A stretch of 64,000 bases of DNA from Vibrio europaeus (GTDB taxonomy: Bacteria > Pseudomonadota > Gammaproteobacteria > Enterobacterales > Vibrionaceae): the NCBI RefSeq assembly GCF_001695575.1, contig NZ_LUAX01000007.1:1178001-1242000 (forward strand), read 5' to 3'. Of the stretch, positions 51,319-60,313 are shown piece by piece. The notes beneath the pieces were generated by a model. It saw nothing but the letters and a program-made list of their open reading frames with translations, had not been told where the DNA came from and made no database searches. Each line of letters opens with the position of its first letter. Position 1 is the first letter of the stretch. A program made the translations under genes and the position numbers.

Positions 51319-52152
51319 TTAGTTCTGAATGATGTTTACGGTGTTATGATTTGAGGCGTAACCTGTCACAGTTGCTGAGTCTGCGGAATTCTGCCACACC
51401 GAAATATCATTATTACTTGAATAAGATAGGCTAACGGTAGCAGTAGAGTTATACGCAGTTTGGTCGATATCAATCCCGTTGTTATCACTACCATAATGAA
51501 CATTGACAGTTGCAGTGTTAACATTGTCTTGCGAGATATCAATATCATTACCATCACTACCCCAATAAACACTAACATTTGCCGTGTTTCTGTAGTCTTG
51601 CTCGACATCGACTTCGTTGCGATCTGAGAATCGATTAACGCTTACACTAGCATTGTTGAAGTCGCCTTGGTCTACATTAACTTTGTTTCGATCTGAATAA
51701 CCGCTGACACGCACTAAGGCTTGATTTCGGTTATCTTGACTTACGTTAACGTTGTTGTAGCTACTCGACGTCACCAATACCTTAGCATTGTTTCTATTAC
51801 CCTCTTGAACGATATCTAAGTCGTTTTTGCGATTAGTTGCACCATCAGTCTTAATTAGCCCTACGTTGAAATCACCTTTCTGAGTAATATCAAATTTAGA
51901 TCTAACGGCATTTTTAGCATTAACTGTTGCTAGGTTGTTATCATGTTTTTGATAGATATTGGTCTTGTTATGCTCAGTGTTTGTCATGTACACAAAGGCA
52001 TCATTGCCGCGAGATGGGTCTGCATGCGCAGTGACTTGTTCAATTTTGATGTCATCACTATACGCATATTGAAGTTGAGTGGTCGCTTCGTTACCCGCGT
52101 ATACTGCACCAGATGCTAGAATAGCCGAGATAGTAATAGCTAACTTTTTCAT
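51319..52152 (-). CDS. csgA: Curlin major subunit CsgA
   Basis: 277 aa, almost twice E. coli CsgA. Signal peptide to Ala19. From about residue 36 the chain carries one glutamine per repeat at 39, 68, 91, 116, 139, 162, 185, 208, 231, 254 and 276, mostly 23 apart. A unit reads N-x-V-x-V-x-Q-D-x-x-N-x-A-x-V-x-V with S-D-R/N at the turn. This is the curlin strand-turn-strand pattern but with Gln on only one strand per turn. Forms extracellular amyloid fibres. Downstream of csgB in the same direction. Confidence 0.85.
   Translation of the reverse strand: MKKLAITISAILASGAVYAGNEATTQLQYAYSDDIKIEQVTAHADPSRGNDAFVYMTNTEHNKTNIYQKHDNNLATVNAKNAVRSKFDITQKGDFNVGLIKTDGATNRKNDLDIVQEGNRNNAKVLVTSSSYNNVNVSQDNRNQALVRVSGYSDRNKVNVDQGDFNNASVSVNRFSDRNEVDVEQDYRNTANVSVYWGSDGNDIDISQDNVNTATVNVHYGSDNNGIDIDQTAYNSTATVSLSYSSNNDISVWQNSADSATVTGYASNHNTVNIIQN
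51322..51900 (-). repeat. Tandem 69-base curlin repeats within csgA
   Basis: About eight coding repeats of 69 bases (66 to 75), encoding residues 85-277. Protein spacing of the key Gln is constant at 23 through the central six repeats; the DNA has diverged at third positions, so the array is old and under selection. Confidence 0.75.
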
Positions 52153-52265
52153 GAATAGATCCTTTTCGTATATTTGTATTGATTTTCATCCTCTACGCCT
52201 TATACCAGTCTGGATAAATAGGTGGTCAGAAAGAATGACCAGAAATTTATTCTGCTTGGTATCCT

Positions 52266-52898
52266 TTACTGCTTAACGTAAATACCGCGATTCATATTGC
52301 TAAAAATTACGATGGAGTCGCCCCCATCCTGTTGTATGCCATAGCTAGAGTTTCCTTTATCTACGACGAGTGCGAAGTTATCGTCATTCTTTTGAACTAT
52401 GCTGATATCACTCGCGTGATGAGTTTGAGAACAATCGAACCCTTTGCATTGCCTTAAATAGGCGATGTTGTCACTACCGTATTGGCTGATATAGCTATTG
52501 TGACCGTTACCAGCCTGCTTGATTTCCGCGTAATTGTTATCTCCTTCTTTTTGTTCAATGACAGCGAGGTTATTCACCCCTGACTGCGTAATCGCTGCTT
52601 TATTTCTGGCTACGTTGGTTTGGACAACCTTTGCTTTATTTGTCCCGCTACCTAAACTGACTTGATTGATAAATACTTCCGAATCGTGAGCGTTATTTAA
52701 AACAACTTCAGCGTAGTTGCTATAAGGTAAGATTCGGTCTTCTAATTCAGCATAAACAGCCGACTCATCATAAAATTCGCCAAACTCCTGAGCCATCTCA
52801 TTTAATTGAGAAAAATCAGTGCTATTGGCTAGCCCAAATTTTGAATAACAAGCTGAAAAGACAACGAAATAAAGTATTACCTTTTGCTGATTATTCAT
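52266..52898 (-). CDS. csgB: Curlin minor subunit/nucleator CsgB
   Basis: 210 aa. Signal peptide near FGLA, an acidic N-terminal region of about 60 residues, then about five curlin repeats with Gln at both strands: TNKAKVVQ, NKAAITQSGVNNLAVIEQ, NYAEIKQAG, NSYISQYGSDNIAYLRQ. Contains CKGFDC, a two-Cys insert in the third repeat unusual for CsgB. Nucleates CsgA fibres at the cell surface. AAGGAGG precedes the ATG. Confidence 0.82.
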   Translation of the reverse strand: MNNQQKVILYFVVFSACYSKFGLANSTDFSQLNEMAQEFGEFYDESAVYAELEDRILPYSNYAEVVLNNAHDSEVFINQVSLGSGTNKAKVVQTNVARNKAAITQSGVNNLAVIEQKEGDNNYAEIKQAGNGHNSYISQYGSDNIAYLRQCKGFDCSQTHHASDISIVQKNDDNFALVVDKGNSSYGIQQDGGDSIVIFSNMNRGIYVKQ

Positions 52899-53290
52899 TT
52901 ATACCTCCTTGTTACCCCAGTATTCTCGGGAGTTGAGGTAATTATGAATTTCATTGAACCAAATACAATCAACTTATAATTGATTATATTAATAGCGTAC
53001 GAGGTATTAGTATGAATTGATTCTTAAGTTTGACACATGATAGTTTAATTTTTGATTCGATATTATTAAGCATAAAGTTTATGTTTAATTTTAAGTTGAT
53101 GATAAGAAAGGGTATATCGATGCTCGCTTTGATGGTTTTTTTGAATTTTACGAAAGACCTTTAGTGTAGTTAAAATGAGAAATTCGATGTATTAATAGTG
53201 AGAATATACTATTCAATTCTTTTGATATGTTTTAAGAGGGCTTTGTTTAATATAAGTTGTAATAATGAATGTTCGTCCTAGAGGGTAGAG
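52899..53290. promoter_or_regulatory. 392-base AT-rich divergent region, csgBA / csgEFG
   Basis: Clearly AT-rich, without a supported gene. It must hold promoters for both curli transcripts. Contains long T- and A-tracts and several TATTAAT-like stretches, typical of H-NS-bound, CsgD-regulated DNA. I could not single out a CsgD site. Confidence 0.5.
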
Positions 53291-53740
53291 ATGAATTTTC
53301 CATATAACATGGTGTGTTATTTATTAATAGCCACATCTTTTACCACTTTAGCTAATGTTGACAATGATGTTGAAAATTCGATTCCTGTTAATAATGAAAA
53401 CCTATTAATAGAAAATGAAGTTAATGGATTGATAATCGATAGAACAATGACACGCCTTGGTGATGATTTTTATTTCTATTTCAGTCAATTAGTTAATGAG
53501 CGGCACGGTTCGCTAAAAGAGAATCTAACTGTAAAAGAGCGCCCAACGGCTCTCTCGGGCAGTATTATTAGCATTTTTCACAGAGGTAAAATTATATATA
53601 GAACAGCTCTTTCTCCTGGAAGAAAGCATGCTGAAGACAAAGCTAGAGAAGCATTGAATATATTAACGTCGTATTTGATTCGATGGAAATCTCAATTGGC
53701 TTATCAGGATACGTTTGATCTAGAACGTGATGAGTTTTAG
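53291..53740 (+). CDS. csgE: Curli secretion specificity factor CsgE
   Basis: 149 aa. Signal peptide, then NEVNGLIIDRTMTRLGDDFYFYF, VNERHGSLKENLTVKERPTALSGSIISI, and the DEF ending that CsgE proteins share. Periplasmic plug that caps CsgG and brings curlins to it. First gene of csgEFG, ten bases before csgF. Confidence 0.9.
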   Translation: MNFPYNMVCYLLIATSFTTLANVDNDVENSIPVNNENLLIENEVNGLIIDRTMTRLGDDFYFYFSQLVNERHGSLKENLTVKERPTALSGSIISIFHRGKIIYRTALSPGRKHAEDKAREALNILTSYLIRWKSQLAYQDTFDLERDEF

Positions 53741-53749
53741 GAGGAAGCA

Positions 53750-54151
53750 ATGAAAGGCAAATTCTCAGTCTGGGCAATGTGTTGTTTTGCAATAGGTGCG
53801 CATGCTACCGAGCTTGTTTATACACCCGTAAACCCAAGCTTTGGTGGTAATGCACTCAACAGTGCCCATTTGTTCGGCGTCGCTAATGCGATTAATGATT
53901 ACAAGGCTCCCGATGATGGTTCTTCCATTGAGGGAGAATCGTCCCTAGAAAGATTAGCGAATAGTTTGCAATCACGCTTAATCAGTCAGCTGCTTGCTGA
54001 TGTCGGTAATGGCAATACTGGCCAGTTGGAAACCGATGAGTTCTTCTTGAATATTGTCGATAACAATGGCGCCTTGATTGTTCAAATCGTTGATAAGGTC
54101 TCGGGTGAATCGACAGAAATTAAAGTGGCTGGCCTTAAACCGGATCAATAG
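53750..54151 (+). CDS. csgF: Curli assembly protein CsgF
   Basis: 133 aa. Signal peptide to about 19, then TELVYTPVNPSFGGNALNSAHLFGVANAINDYK, the CsgF N-terminus that inserts into the CsgG pore, and a C-terminal IVDNNGALIVQIVDKVSGESTEIKVAGL. Surface-exposed extension that positions CsgB. Confidence 0.92.
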   Translation: MKGKFSVWAMCCFAIGAHATELVYTPVNPSFGGNALNSAHLFGVANAINDYKAPDDGSSIEGESSLERLANSLQSRLISQLLADVGNGNTGQLETDEFFLNIVDNNGALIVQIVDKVSGESTEIKVAGLKPDQ

Positions 54152-54162
54152 AAGGGAACAAG

Positions 54163-54999
54163 ATGAAAACACTAGTATTTCTTTTAGCGTCTCTTTCGTT
54201 GTTCGGTTGTAGTTACTCGATGGATATGCCTGATGCGAGTGAGGCACCGACACTTATGCCGCGTGGTTCTTCATATCAAGACTTGGTGAGCCTGCCCCTA
54301 CCTAAGGGAAAAATCTTAGTGTCGGTGTATGACTTCCGAGACCAAACAGGGCAGTACAAGCCACAGCCTAACAGTAATTTCTCTACCGCTGTCCCTCAAG
54401 GTGGAACCGCCTTACTCACTGCTTCTCTACTTGATTCAAAATGGTTTGTTCCTCTGGAAAGAGAGGGGTTACAAAATCTACTTACAGAGCGAAAAATCAT
54501 CCGTGCTGCACAAAAGAAAGGGCAAGGTGCGGCAAATCATGGTGACGATTTATCGGCCTTGAGTTCGGCCAATGTGATGATTGAAGGTGGGATAGTTGCT
54601 TACGATTCCAATATCAAAACTGGTGGTGCTGGTGCGCGTTATCTTGGGATTGGAGGCTCGGGTCAATATAGAACGGATCAGGTTACCGTTAATCTGAGGG
54701 CCGTTAACGTCAGGACTGGTCAGATACTGCTTAGTGTGACAACGAGCAAAACCATCTACTCTCACGAGCTAACCGCTGGCTCGTTTCGATTTGTCGACTA
54801 CAAAGATCTATTAGAAATAGAGCTAGGTTATACCAACAATGAACCTGTTAACGTCGCCGTCATGTCAGCAATTGATGCGGCAGTAATTCATATGATTGTT
54901 GGTGGTATCGGGCGAGGTCTATGGCAACCGCAAAGCGATAAGGACGTTAAGCATGAGATATTGCAGAAATACGCAAGACAAACTCATCAGGTTCTTTAA
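54163..54999 (+). CDS. csgG: Curli secretion channel lipoprotein CsgG
   Basis: 278 aa. Lipobox LFGC (Cys16). LPLPKGKILVSVYDFRDQTGQYKP, LLDSKWFVPLEREGLQNLLTERKIIRAAQKK and VMIEGGIVAYDSNIKTGG are strong CsgG landmarks, including the pore constriction region. Outer-membrane nonameric channel for curlins. Its TAA stop shares three bases with the stop of the convergent diguanylate cyclase (TTAA). Confidence 0.95.
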   Translation: MKTLVFLLASLSLFGCSYSMDMPDASEAPTLMPRGSSYQDLVSLPLPKGKILVSVYDFRDQTGQYKPQPNSNFSTAVPQGGTALLTASLLDSKWFVPLEREGLQNLLTERKIIRAAQKKGQGAANHGDDLSALSSANVMIEGGIVAYDSNIKTGGAGARYLGIGGSGQYRTDQVTVNLRAVNVRTGQILLSVTTSKTIYSHELTAGSFRFVDYKDLLEIELGYTNNEPVNVAVMSAIDAAVIHMIVGGIGRGLWQPQSDKDVKHEILQKYARQTHQVL

Positions 55000-56105
55000 C
55001 CCATAGTATTAGAAATATCAATGTCACGTGAAGTGTGTTTTTCACGGTACATATTGCTGTCAGCGATAAGCATCAAATCATGCAGGTCGTCAGTATCATG
55101 AGGGAAATGAGCGCTGCCTACACTCGTGCTGACATGAATTACCGTACCGTCAGTGACTATTAGGGCTTCTTGCATTCGTTGGTGAATATTATGGGCGAAC
55201 AGGGCAACATGTTGTGACTCGATCTTAGTCGTGATAATGGCGAACTCATCGCCGCCAATACGATAGCACTCGGCATCTAACAGGCTGAGTCGCTCAGCAA
55301 AGGCGATAAGTACTCGGTCTCCAGCCTGATGACCAAACTGATCATTGACCTCTTTAAACCCGTTGAGGTCAAGCAAGAACAGGTGAAACGGCTGAGTTGA
55401 CGCAACTTTTCGTCTTAGGTCCGTAAATAGTGCTAATCGATTGGGAATACCGGTTAGTGAGTCAGTTAAAGATTGCTGTTTATGATACTCCGTTTCCTTA
55501 TGCAATATATAAGTGGCGAGCATGACACAGACAATCAATAAAAACAGCGAGGCGAGTTGCATCTGATGTAGCTCGCTTGCTGCGGTTTGCTGGTGTTCAT
55601 AGAGTGGGCTTTTAACCCGAAAGTTGGTGTTTACATAACGAACCATTGACCGGTATATATAATCAAATTCTTGACCGAGTAATTGTGCTTGTTGCTTAGT
55701 TTTAAGTTGCTCCAGTTTAGGCTCAAGAGATTGAAACTGTGTAAACAAATTGGTGAAAAAAGCTCTGGCCCCGGGCAGAGCGACAAAAGAATCTGCTTCA
55801 TCGCTCGTGAGCAGGAGATCGAAACGTGACCAAGTTAACTCATACTTTAGCATGACCTTATCGTGATAATTTTGGTCATCCGCAGCAAAAGGGGTGATCG
55901 TGTTAAGTTCGGTAAACTCTTTGGTGAGTTGCAATAAGAACCATGTTGCTTGGTTTTGTTGCTCGCTGTACGACTGAGCATGTTGTCGAGTACCCGCAAG
56001 AAAATGGAGATTAGCGATAATCAATACAATGCAGAGCACAAGCAGCAGGTATTTTGCAAACTTCAGTAAAGAAAAAGGGGCGTTCTCGCTAGTTAGTTTC
56101 CACAT
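54996..56105 (-). CDS. Diguanylate cyclase, membrane-bound
   Basis: 369 aa. Membrane helix 17-38, a helical periplasmic region 40-180, second helix about 185-205, then GGDEF domain with SLTDSLTGIPNRLAL and an intact GGDEF at 284-288. The RxxD inhibitory site five residues before is not present (LLDA instead), so product inhibition may be missing. Makes c-di-GMP, which would favour curli expression. Shares 17 bases with the upstream gene and converges on csgG. Confidence 0.93.
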   Translation of the reverse strand: MWKLTSENAPFSLLKFAKYLLLVLCIVLIIANLHFLAGTRQHAQSYSEQQNQATWFLLQLTKEFTELNTITPFAADDQNYHDKVMLKYELTWSRFDLLLTSDEADSFVALPGARAFFTNLFTQFQSLEPKLEQLKTKQQAQLLGQEFDYIYRSMVRYVNTNFRVKSPLYEHQQTAASELHQMQLASLFLLIVCVMLATYILHKETEYHKQQSLTDSLTGIPNRLALFTDLRRKVASTQPFHLFLLDLNGFKEVNDQFGHQAGDRVLIAFAERLSLLDAECYRIGGDEFAIITTKIESQHVALFAHNIHQRMQEALIVTDGTVIHVSTSVGSAHFPHDTDDLHDLMLIADSNMYREKHTSRDIDISNTMG

Positions 56106-56571
56106 CTTGTTTTCTATGTACCATTATCTCATCGATTTGCCATACCATTTGCGAATGAAAAACGGCGTTATCGATCTCTGGGTTCTCATCTAAGTTAAAG
56201 ACCAACCAATACGGGCCTTTATTTCGAACCTTCATATTTTTATCATTCATTTTGTAGGCAACAATGGGTTCATATTTCAGAATATCCTCAATTTGAGAGC
56301 TTGCTGCGTAATCGTTAAGGGCGATAAAAGAGACGGAGAATGCATCGTCTATTGAAAGAAATTGCAAGAGTTCAGAGACTTTAAACCCGGTGTACTTATT
56401 GGTGTTGGCATACCAAGGTAGTTTAGTGGTAAATGAGCTTGCAGGGAGTTTGGTTGTAACGTCAGTATGAGATAGATGAACGACTTGATCTTCGCCAACT
56501 CGAACAACCAGTTGGGAAGCGGTAGCTTGAAAACTCAGTAAAAGTGATACAAATACTAGTGTCCACCTCAT
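56089..56571 (-). CDS. Periplasmic molybdopterin-fold protein lacking the Mo-ligand Cys
   Basis: 160 aa from ATG 56571 (AAGGAG six bases before; GTG 56577 is less likely). Signal peptide to about 20 (TATAS region). The rest matches the small SUOX/oxidoreductase molybdopterin-binding fold: YTGFKVSELLQFL, IALNDYAASSQIEDILKYEPIVAYKMNDKNM and KGPYWLVFNL. There is no cysteine in the mature protein, so it cannot ligate molybdenum in the usual way. Coupled to the diguanylate cyclase downstream, so a sensor or ligand-binding input is likely (inference). Confidence 0.78.
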   Translation of the reverse strand: MRWTLVFVSLLLSFQATASQLVVRVGEDQVVHLSHTDVTTKLPASSFTTKLPWYANTNKYTGFKVSELLQFLSIDDAFSVSFIALNDYAASSQIEDILKYEPIVAYKMNDKNMKVRNKGPYWLVFNLDENPEIDNAVFHSQMVWQIDEIMVHRKQDVETN

Positions 56572-56693
56572 AAGCACTCCTTGCGAGTATGGTTATTATG
56601 CAATGTATCATTAATTATATGATGAGATAATTGTTAAGGGAATTTTAATTCCTACAAGATATGGTAACTAACCAAAAAGTGGTAATAGAAGCT

Positions 56694-56718
56694 AATAAAA
56701 AAGCCCCCGAAGGGGCTT
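56694..56718 (-). terminator. Terminator of the yjiH-like gene
   Basis: 7-bp stem AAGCCCC/GGGGCTT with a CGAA-type loop, followed on the minus strand by TTTTTTATT. Confidence 0.88.
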
Positions 56719-56730
56719 AGGCATTTCAGT

Positions 56731-58101
56731 TTAAAAAATAAGGTGGGCAACACCCGCAATCACTGGCAGGGTAATTAAGGTACGCAAGATAAATATTGCG
56801 AACAGCTCAAATATATTGACTGGGATTCGGCTACCTAAAAGCAGAGCACCAACTTCAGACATGTAGATAAGCTGGGTTACCGACATAGCTGCAATCACAA
56901 AGCGGGTCATTTCGTTATCAATTGATGCCGCTAAGATTGCTGGGATAAACATATCCGCAAAGCCAACCACGATGGTTTCAGATGCCGCCGCCGCTTCAGG
57001 CACGCCTAGCAATTCTAGGAATGGGATGAAAGGCTGGCCTAGAATGCTGAAAACAGGCGTGTATTCTGCAATCACAAGCGCAATCGTACCTAACCCCATA
57101 ACGACAGGGAGCACGCCAAACACCATGTCGACGGCGTTACGTACACCTTCACCAAACACGCCTTTGACCGATTCCACTTGAGCGGCTTTCTTCAATGCTA
57201 AATCCATACCCCAAGAGAAAGTGGTGTGTCCTTGAGGAACCGCATCGGCATCTTTAGCAGGCTCAGAGCCATCGATAAATGTGTTCTTCTTAAAGCTCAG
57301 TGGAGGAAGGCGTGGAATGATGATTGCCGCAACCAAGCCAGCCAAACAAATCGCACCATAGAACGGTAGGAACAGATGCTCCAACTCAACTTGTGCGATT
57401 ACGACAAGGCTGAAAGTAATCGATACCGCAGAGAAAGTAGTACCTACAACGGCTGCCTCGCGCTGGGTATAGAATTTGTTTTCATACTGCTTACTTGTCA
57501 GAAGGATACCGACTGAGCCATCACCTAACCATGAAGCCATACAGTCAATTGCGCTGCGCCCTGGTAAGTTGAACATTGGGCGCATGATTTTACTCAGCAA
57601 AGTGCCAAATAGTTCCAGTAGGCCAAAGTTCAGTAGTAGTGGCAGTAACAAACCAGCAAAGATGAATACAGAGAATAGCGTTGGAAGTAGTCCTTCTAGC
57701 ACTAAGCCGCCAGTATTTTCTTCCCATATTGCATTTGGACCTACCTGGAAGAAAGTCATAACAACGGCTGCACCACCAATCAAACGTACCGCTAACCATA
57801 GTGGGCTTGGATTGAACAATCCGTTTAAGAATTCGCTATTAGCAATAAAAGACGGCGTTTTGATACGGCACAGGGCAGACGCAATGGCCATAAAGGCGAT
57901 GATCGCTGTTACCATGCCAACTAGGTGGTCACCAAAAATAGCTTGGATAGATTTCGCTAGTACTGCGACAGGGATAGTAATATCACCTTCGTAGCTGATC
58001 GGAGCCATAAAAAGGAACAAACCGATCAAAGAAGGGATAAAGAACATCCAAAAGTTGCCTTTAGTTTTTGGTTGTTCTGTTGATTGAGCGCTGTTTTGCA
58101 T
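56731..58101 (-). CDS. YjiH-family membrane protein (nucleoside transporter gate fold)
   Basis: 456 aa, about ten hydrophobic helices. Contains two Gate-type units: GLLELFGTLLSKIMRPMFNLPGRSAIDCMASWLGDGSVGILLTSKQY and VVGFADMFIPAILAASI with TRFVIAAMSVTQLIYMSEVGALLL. YjiH proteins are related to NupC/Gate domains; substrate unknown. Single gene with its own terminator. Confidence 0.87.
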   Translation of the reverse strand: MQNSAQSTEQPKTKGNFWMFFIPSLIGLFLFMAPISYEGDITIPVAVLAKSIQAIFGDHLVGMVTAIIAFMAIASALCRIKTPSFIANSEFLNGLFNPSPLWLAVRLIGGAAVVMTFFQVGPNAIWEENTGGLVLEGLLPTLFSVFIFAGLLLPLLLNFGLLELFGTLLSKIMRPMFNLPGRSAIDCMASWLGDGSVGILLTSKQYENKFYTQREAAVVGTTFSAVSITFSLVVIAQVELEHLFLPFYGAICLAGLVAAIIIPRLPPLSFKKNTFIDGSEPAKDADAVPQGHTTFSWGMDLALKKAAQVESVKGVFGEGVRNAVDMVFGVLPVVMGLGTIALVIAEYTPVFSILGQPFIPFLELLGVPEAAAASETIVVGFADMFIPAILAASIDNEMTRFVIAAMSVTQLIYMSEVGALLLGSRIPVNIFELFAIFILRTLITLPVIAGVAHLIF

Positions 58102-58338
58102 ACGTTTCTCGAGTTACAACTAGATAAATAGTATAGCCACTGAGTGGCATAGTTATTCACTAAATGTCCATATATTATCAAATTGGCGCAAGATTAATGG
58201 CTTTTATGCATCCTTGCAATACTATTCAATAAATATCGCTAAATATTCAAGATAAAGCGTCGAATATTTATCATCTAGTGGTTAAATGTGTCGAGAATGT
58301 TAAATTGTTTGTCTGTCTGTTTCAAGCTTAGTGGCACA

Positions 58339-59004
58339 TTATCTGTGTGCGTTATGGTTTGATAGGAAGTGCCAGTAGGTGATCGCAAGTAAGAAGGCTA
58401 AAGTAACAGGCAGTAGCAATGCGGCTATTGAGTAGATAGAAAATACCTTAGCGCCAACGATACCACCGAATAAAAATCCGCAAAAAATAAACATAAACAG
58501 TTTGGCTTTACGATAGTCAAAGCTCTCTCCCCGTAACTTAGCCCCTATCATCAACCCGAGATCAGTAATGATTCCTGTCATATGCGTAGTGCGAACAATC
58601 GCCCCACTAAATGTCGTGATCATGGCGTTTTGTAATCCACAAGCCGCAGAAGCTAAGTACTGTCCGGCAAGGTAGTTCTTATCAAGCAGCCAATAAGCCC
58701 CAAGCAACAAAAAGCCTTCAACGCACAAGGCAATGCCATATCGGCGACCTAATTTCAGTGCTGTACTCTCTATAAACAACCCACTGAGAATCGCGCCAAA
58801 TAGGAAGCTAAACAAGATCAGAAACAGATGGCCTGTTTGCGCATTGAGGGCTTCGATTGACGTGCCTAAGAGAGTGACTGTGCCGGATATGTGTGAAACG
58901 GCTTGGTGCTGGAAGCCGAGCAGACCGATTGCGTTTACGGTGCCAGCGAGTAAAGCGAGTAGGAAAGCGCCATATTCTACCCAGCGAGGGAGTTTGGTGA
59001 TCAA
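58339..59004 (-). CDS. DUF1275 (YoaK-type) membrane protein
   Basis: 221 aa, six hydrophobic helices. AGTVNAIGLLGFQHQAVSHISGTVTLLG near the N-terminus and ACGLQNAMITTFSGAIVRTTHMTGIITDLG in the middle are diagnostic of DUF1275. Function unknown, inner membrane. No close operon partner. Confidence 0.9.
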   Translation of the reverse strand: MITKLPRWVEYGAFLLALLAGTVNAIGLLGFQHQAVSHISGTVTLLGTSIEALNAQTGHLFLILFSFLFGAILSGLFIESTALKLGRRYGIALCVEGFLLLGAYWLLDKNYLAGQYLASAACGLQNAMITTFSGAIVRTTHMTGIITDLGLMIGAKLRGESFDYRKAKLFMFIFCGFLFGGIVGAKVFSIYSIAALLLPVTLAFLLAITYWHFLSNHNAHR

Positions 59005-59106
59005 AGTTGACTCCTTAGATTAGGGCGCAATTATAGAGCGAGTATGCTGAGTTCGGTAGGGGAAAAATGCCGAGATTATTGATCCGAAACAATGAGTCGA
59101 GAAGAT

Positions 59107-59514
59107 CTAATCGTAGTGCTCCATTTGGCATTCAAATTTGACCCAACCATGTTTCCTCTCTTCATAAACTGAAAAGCTTGGTGAGGGTAAGTCATGTTCG
59201 TTGAATACGCCTATGGGCACTACAATAGCATCAGGTGCCGCTTGCAGGCGAAGCAACATCGTTGTGCTGCATTTAGGACAAAACGAATAGGTCACTTCAT
59301 TGCCAGAATCACTTATCCTCGTGTACTCAATCAACTCGCCGCTAAAAGAGACTTGCTCTTTTTCGAATCGCGCTTGTACACCAAAGACACTGCCCGTTCT
59401 TTTTTGGCACTCAAAACAGTGACAAACTGCAGTACGAGAGGGCTCTCCTCGGCAAACTAAGCTTACTTGGCCACAGCTACAATCTGCGATTCGAACTTTC
59501 TTCTGATGTTCCAT
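59107..59514 (-). CDS. GFA-family zinc protein
   Basis: 135 aa. Zinc ligands Cys12 and Cys14 (CSCG), Cys31, Cys33 and Cys36 (CHCFEC), and FCPKC near residue 80. This is the glutathione-dependent formaldehyde-activating (Gfa)/CENP-V fold. Most such small proteins are of unknown substrate. Monocistronic. Confidence 0.9.
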   Translation of the reverse strand: MEHQKKVRIADCSCGQVSLVCRGEPSRTAVCHCFECQKRTGSVFGVQARFEKEQVSFSGELIEYTRISDSGNEVTYSFCPKCSTTMLLRLQAAPDAIVVPIGVFNEHDLPSPSFSVYEERKHGWVKFECQMEHYD

Positions 59515-59584
59515 TTTAACTCCTAATAGTGTCCTGCTAACATGGAGGCGAATAACGTATCGCTTTTATAAGACCTTAACTCAC

Positions 59585-60196
59585 ATGAAAAAACGCATTT
59601 TACCTGTCCCACTTATCCTTTTGATTCCTATCGTATTGCTAATCATAGTCGCTGTGTCAGGGATTTATCGGTTCAGTCTTACTGATGAAGAAATTTTAGC
59701 CAAATTTCCTAGCCAAGTCTCTCAGTCAGATCGAGTAATGCAAAGCCTGTTTTCGATTAAAACGGTCAACCCTTGGACGATTAAAATCCCAGAAAGTAGT
59801 GCCTTTACATTTATTGATGATATGGAGCAGCCACAGGTTGTTAAAGGCACCTACGAAGACGGGGCTGAGCGAGGTGAGGTGTTGATAGATACTCGCTTTA
59901 TCACGCAGGTAAATGAGACCACCTATGTGTCGCCATTAGTATTAAGTAACCAAGGTTCAGGCGTTTTTAACTATTTAATCGTTTCTAAATACGATGAGTT
60001 TAGGCAGCGTATGGTGACAAAAGGTTCTGCATTCTTGGGAGATAGAGTTCGAATCAAAGATATTTCTGTCAATGATAATCAAGTGACGGTGAAACTCTTA
60101 CAACGTGATGAACATCAAGCAATGTCAGAAGAACCTTCTCAATTAACCACTATACTTTTCAAGGTAACTGAGCAAGATAGCTTAGAAAAGCAATAG
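59585..60196 (+). CDS. Conserved-looking membrane-anchored protein, unknown
   Basis: 203 aa. Starts KKRILPV and has one hydrophobic segment (residues 8-27), then a periplasmic beta-rich part of about 170 residues with no cysteine. I do not recognise a family. LTDEEILAKFPSQV right after the helix, and a D/E-rich middle, are its main visible marks. Not evidently linked to its neighbours. Confidence 0.65.
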   Translation: MKKRILPVPLILLIPIVLLIIVAVSGIYRFSLTDEEILAKFPSQVSQSDRVMQSLFSIKTVNPWTIKIPESSAFTFIDDMEQPQVVKGTYEDGAERGEVLIDTRFITQVNETTYVSPLVLSNQGSGVFNYLIVSKYDEFRQRMVTKGSAFLGDRVRIKDISVNDNQVTVKLLQRDEHQAMSEEPSQLTTILFKVTEQDSLEKQ

Positions 60197-60313
60197 GTTT
60201 AAAGACCCAAATTATCCGCATTGAATTCAGTATTGAGTATGTGTGATAGATTGCTTATGATTTGACCTAACAAGTTATGAGATGGAAAATAATTGTCGTT
60301 AACGGAGTAAACT

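Noticed and set aside
51322..51900. CRISPR-like array suggested by regular 69-base periodicity
   Set aside because: The period lies in an intact reading frame with curlin pattern; repeats are degenerate at third positions and there are no unique spacers.
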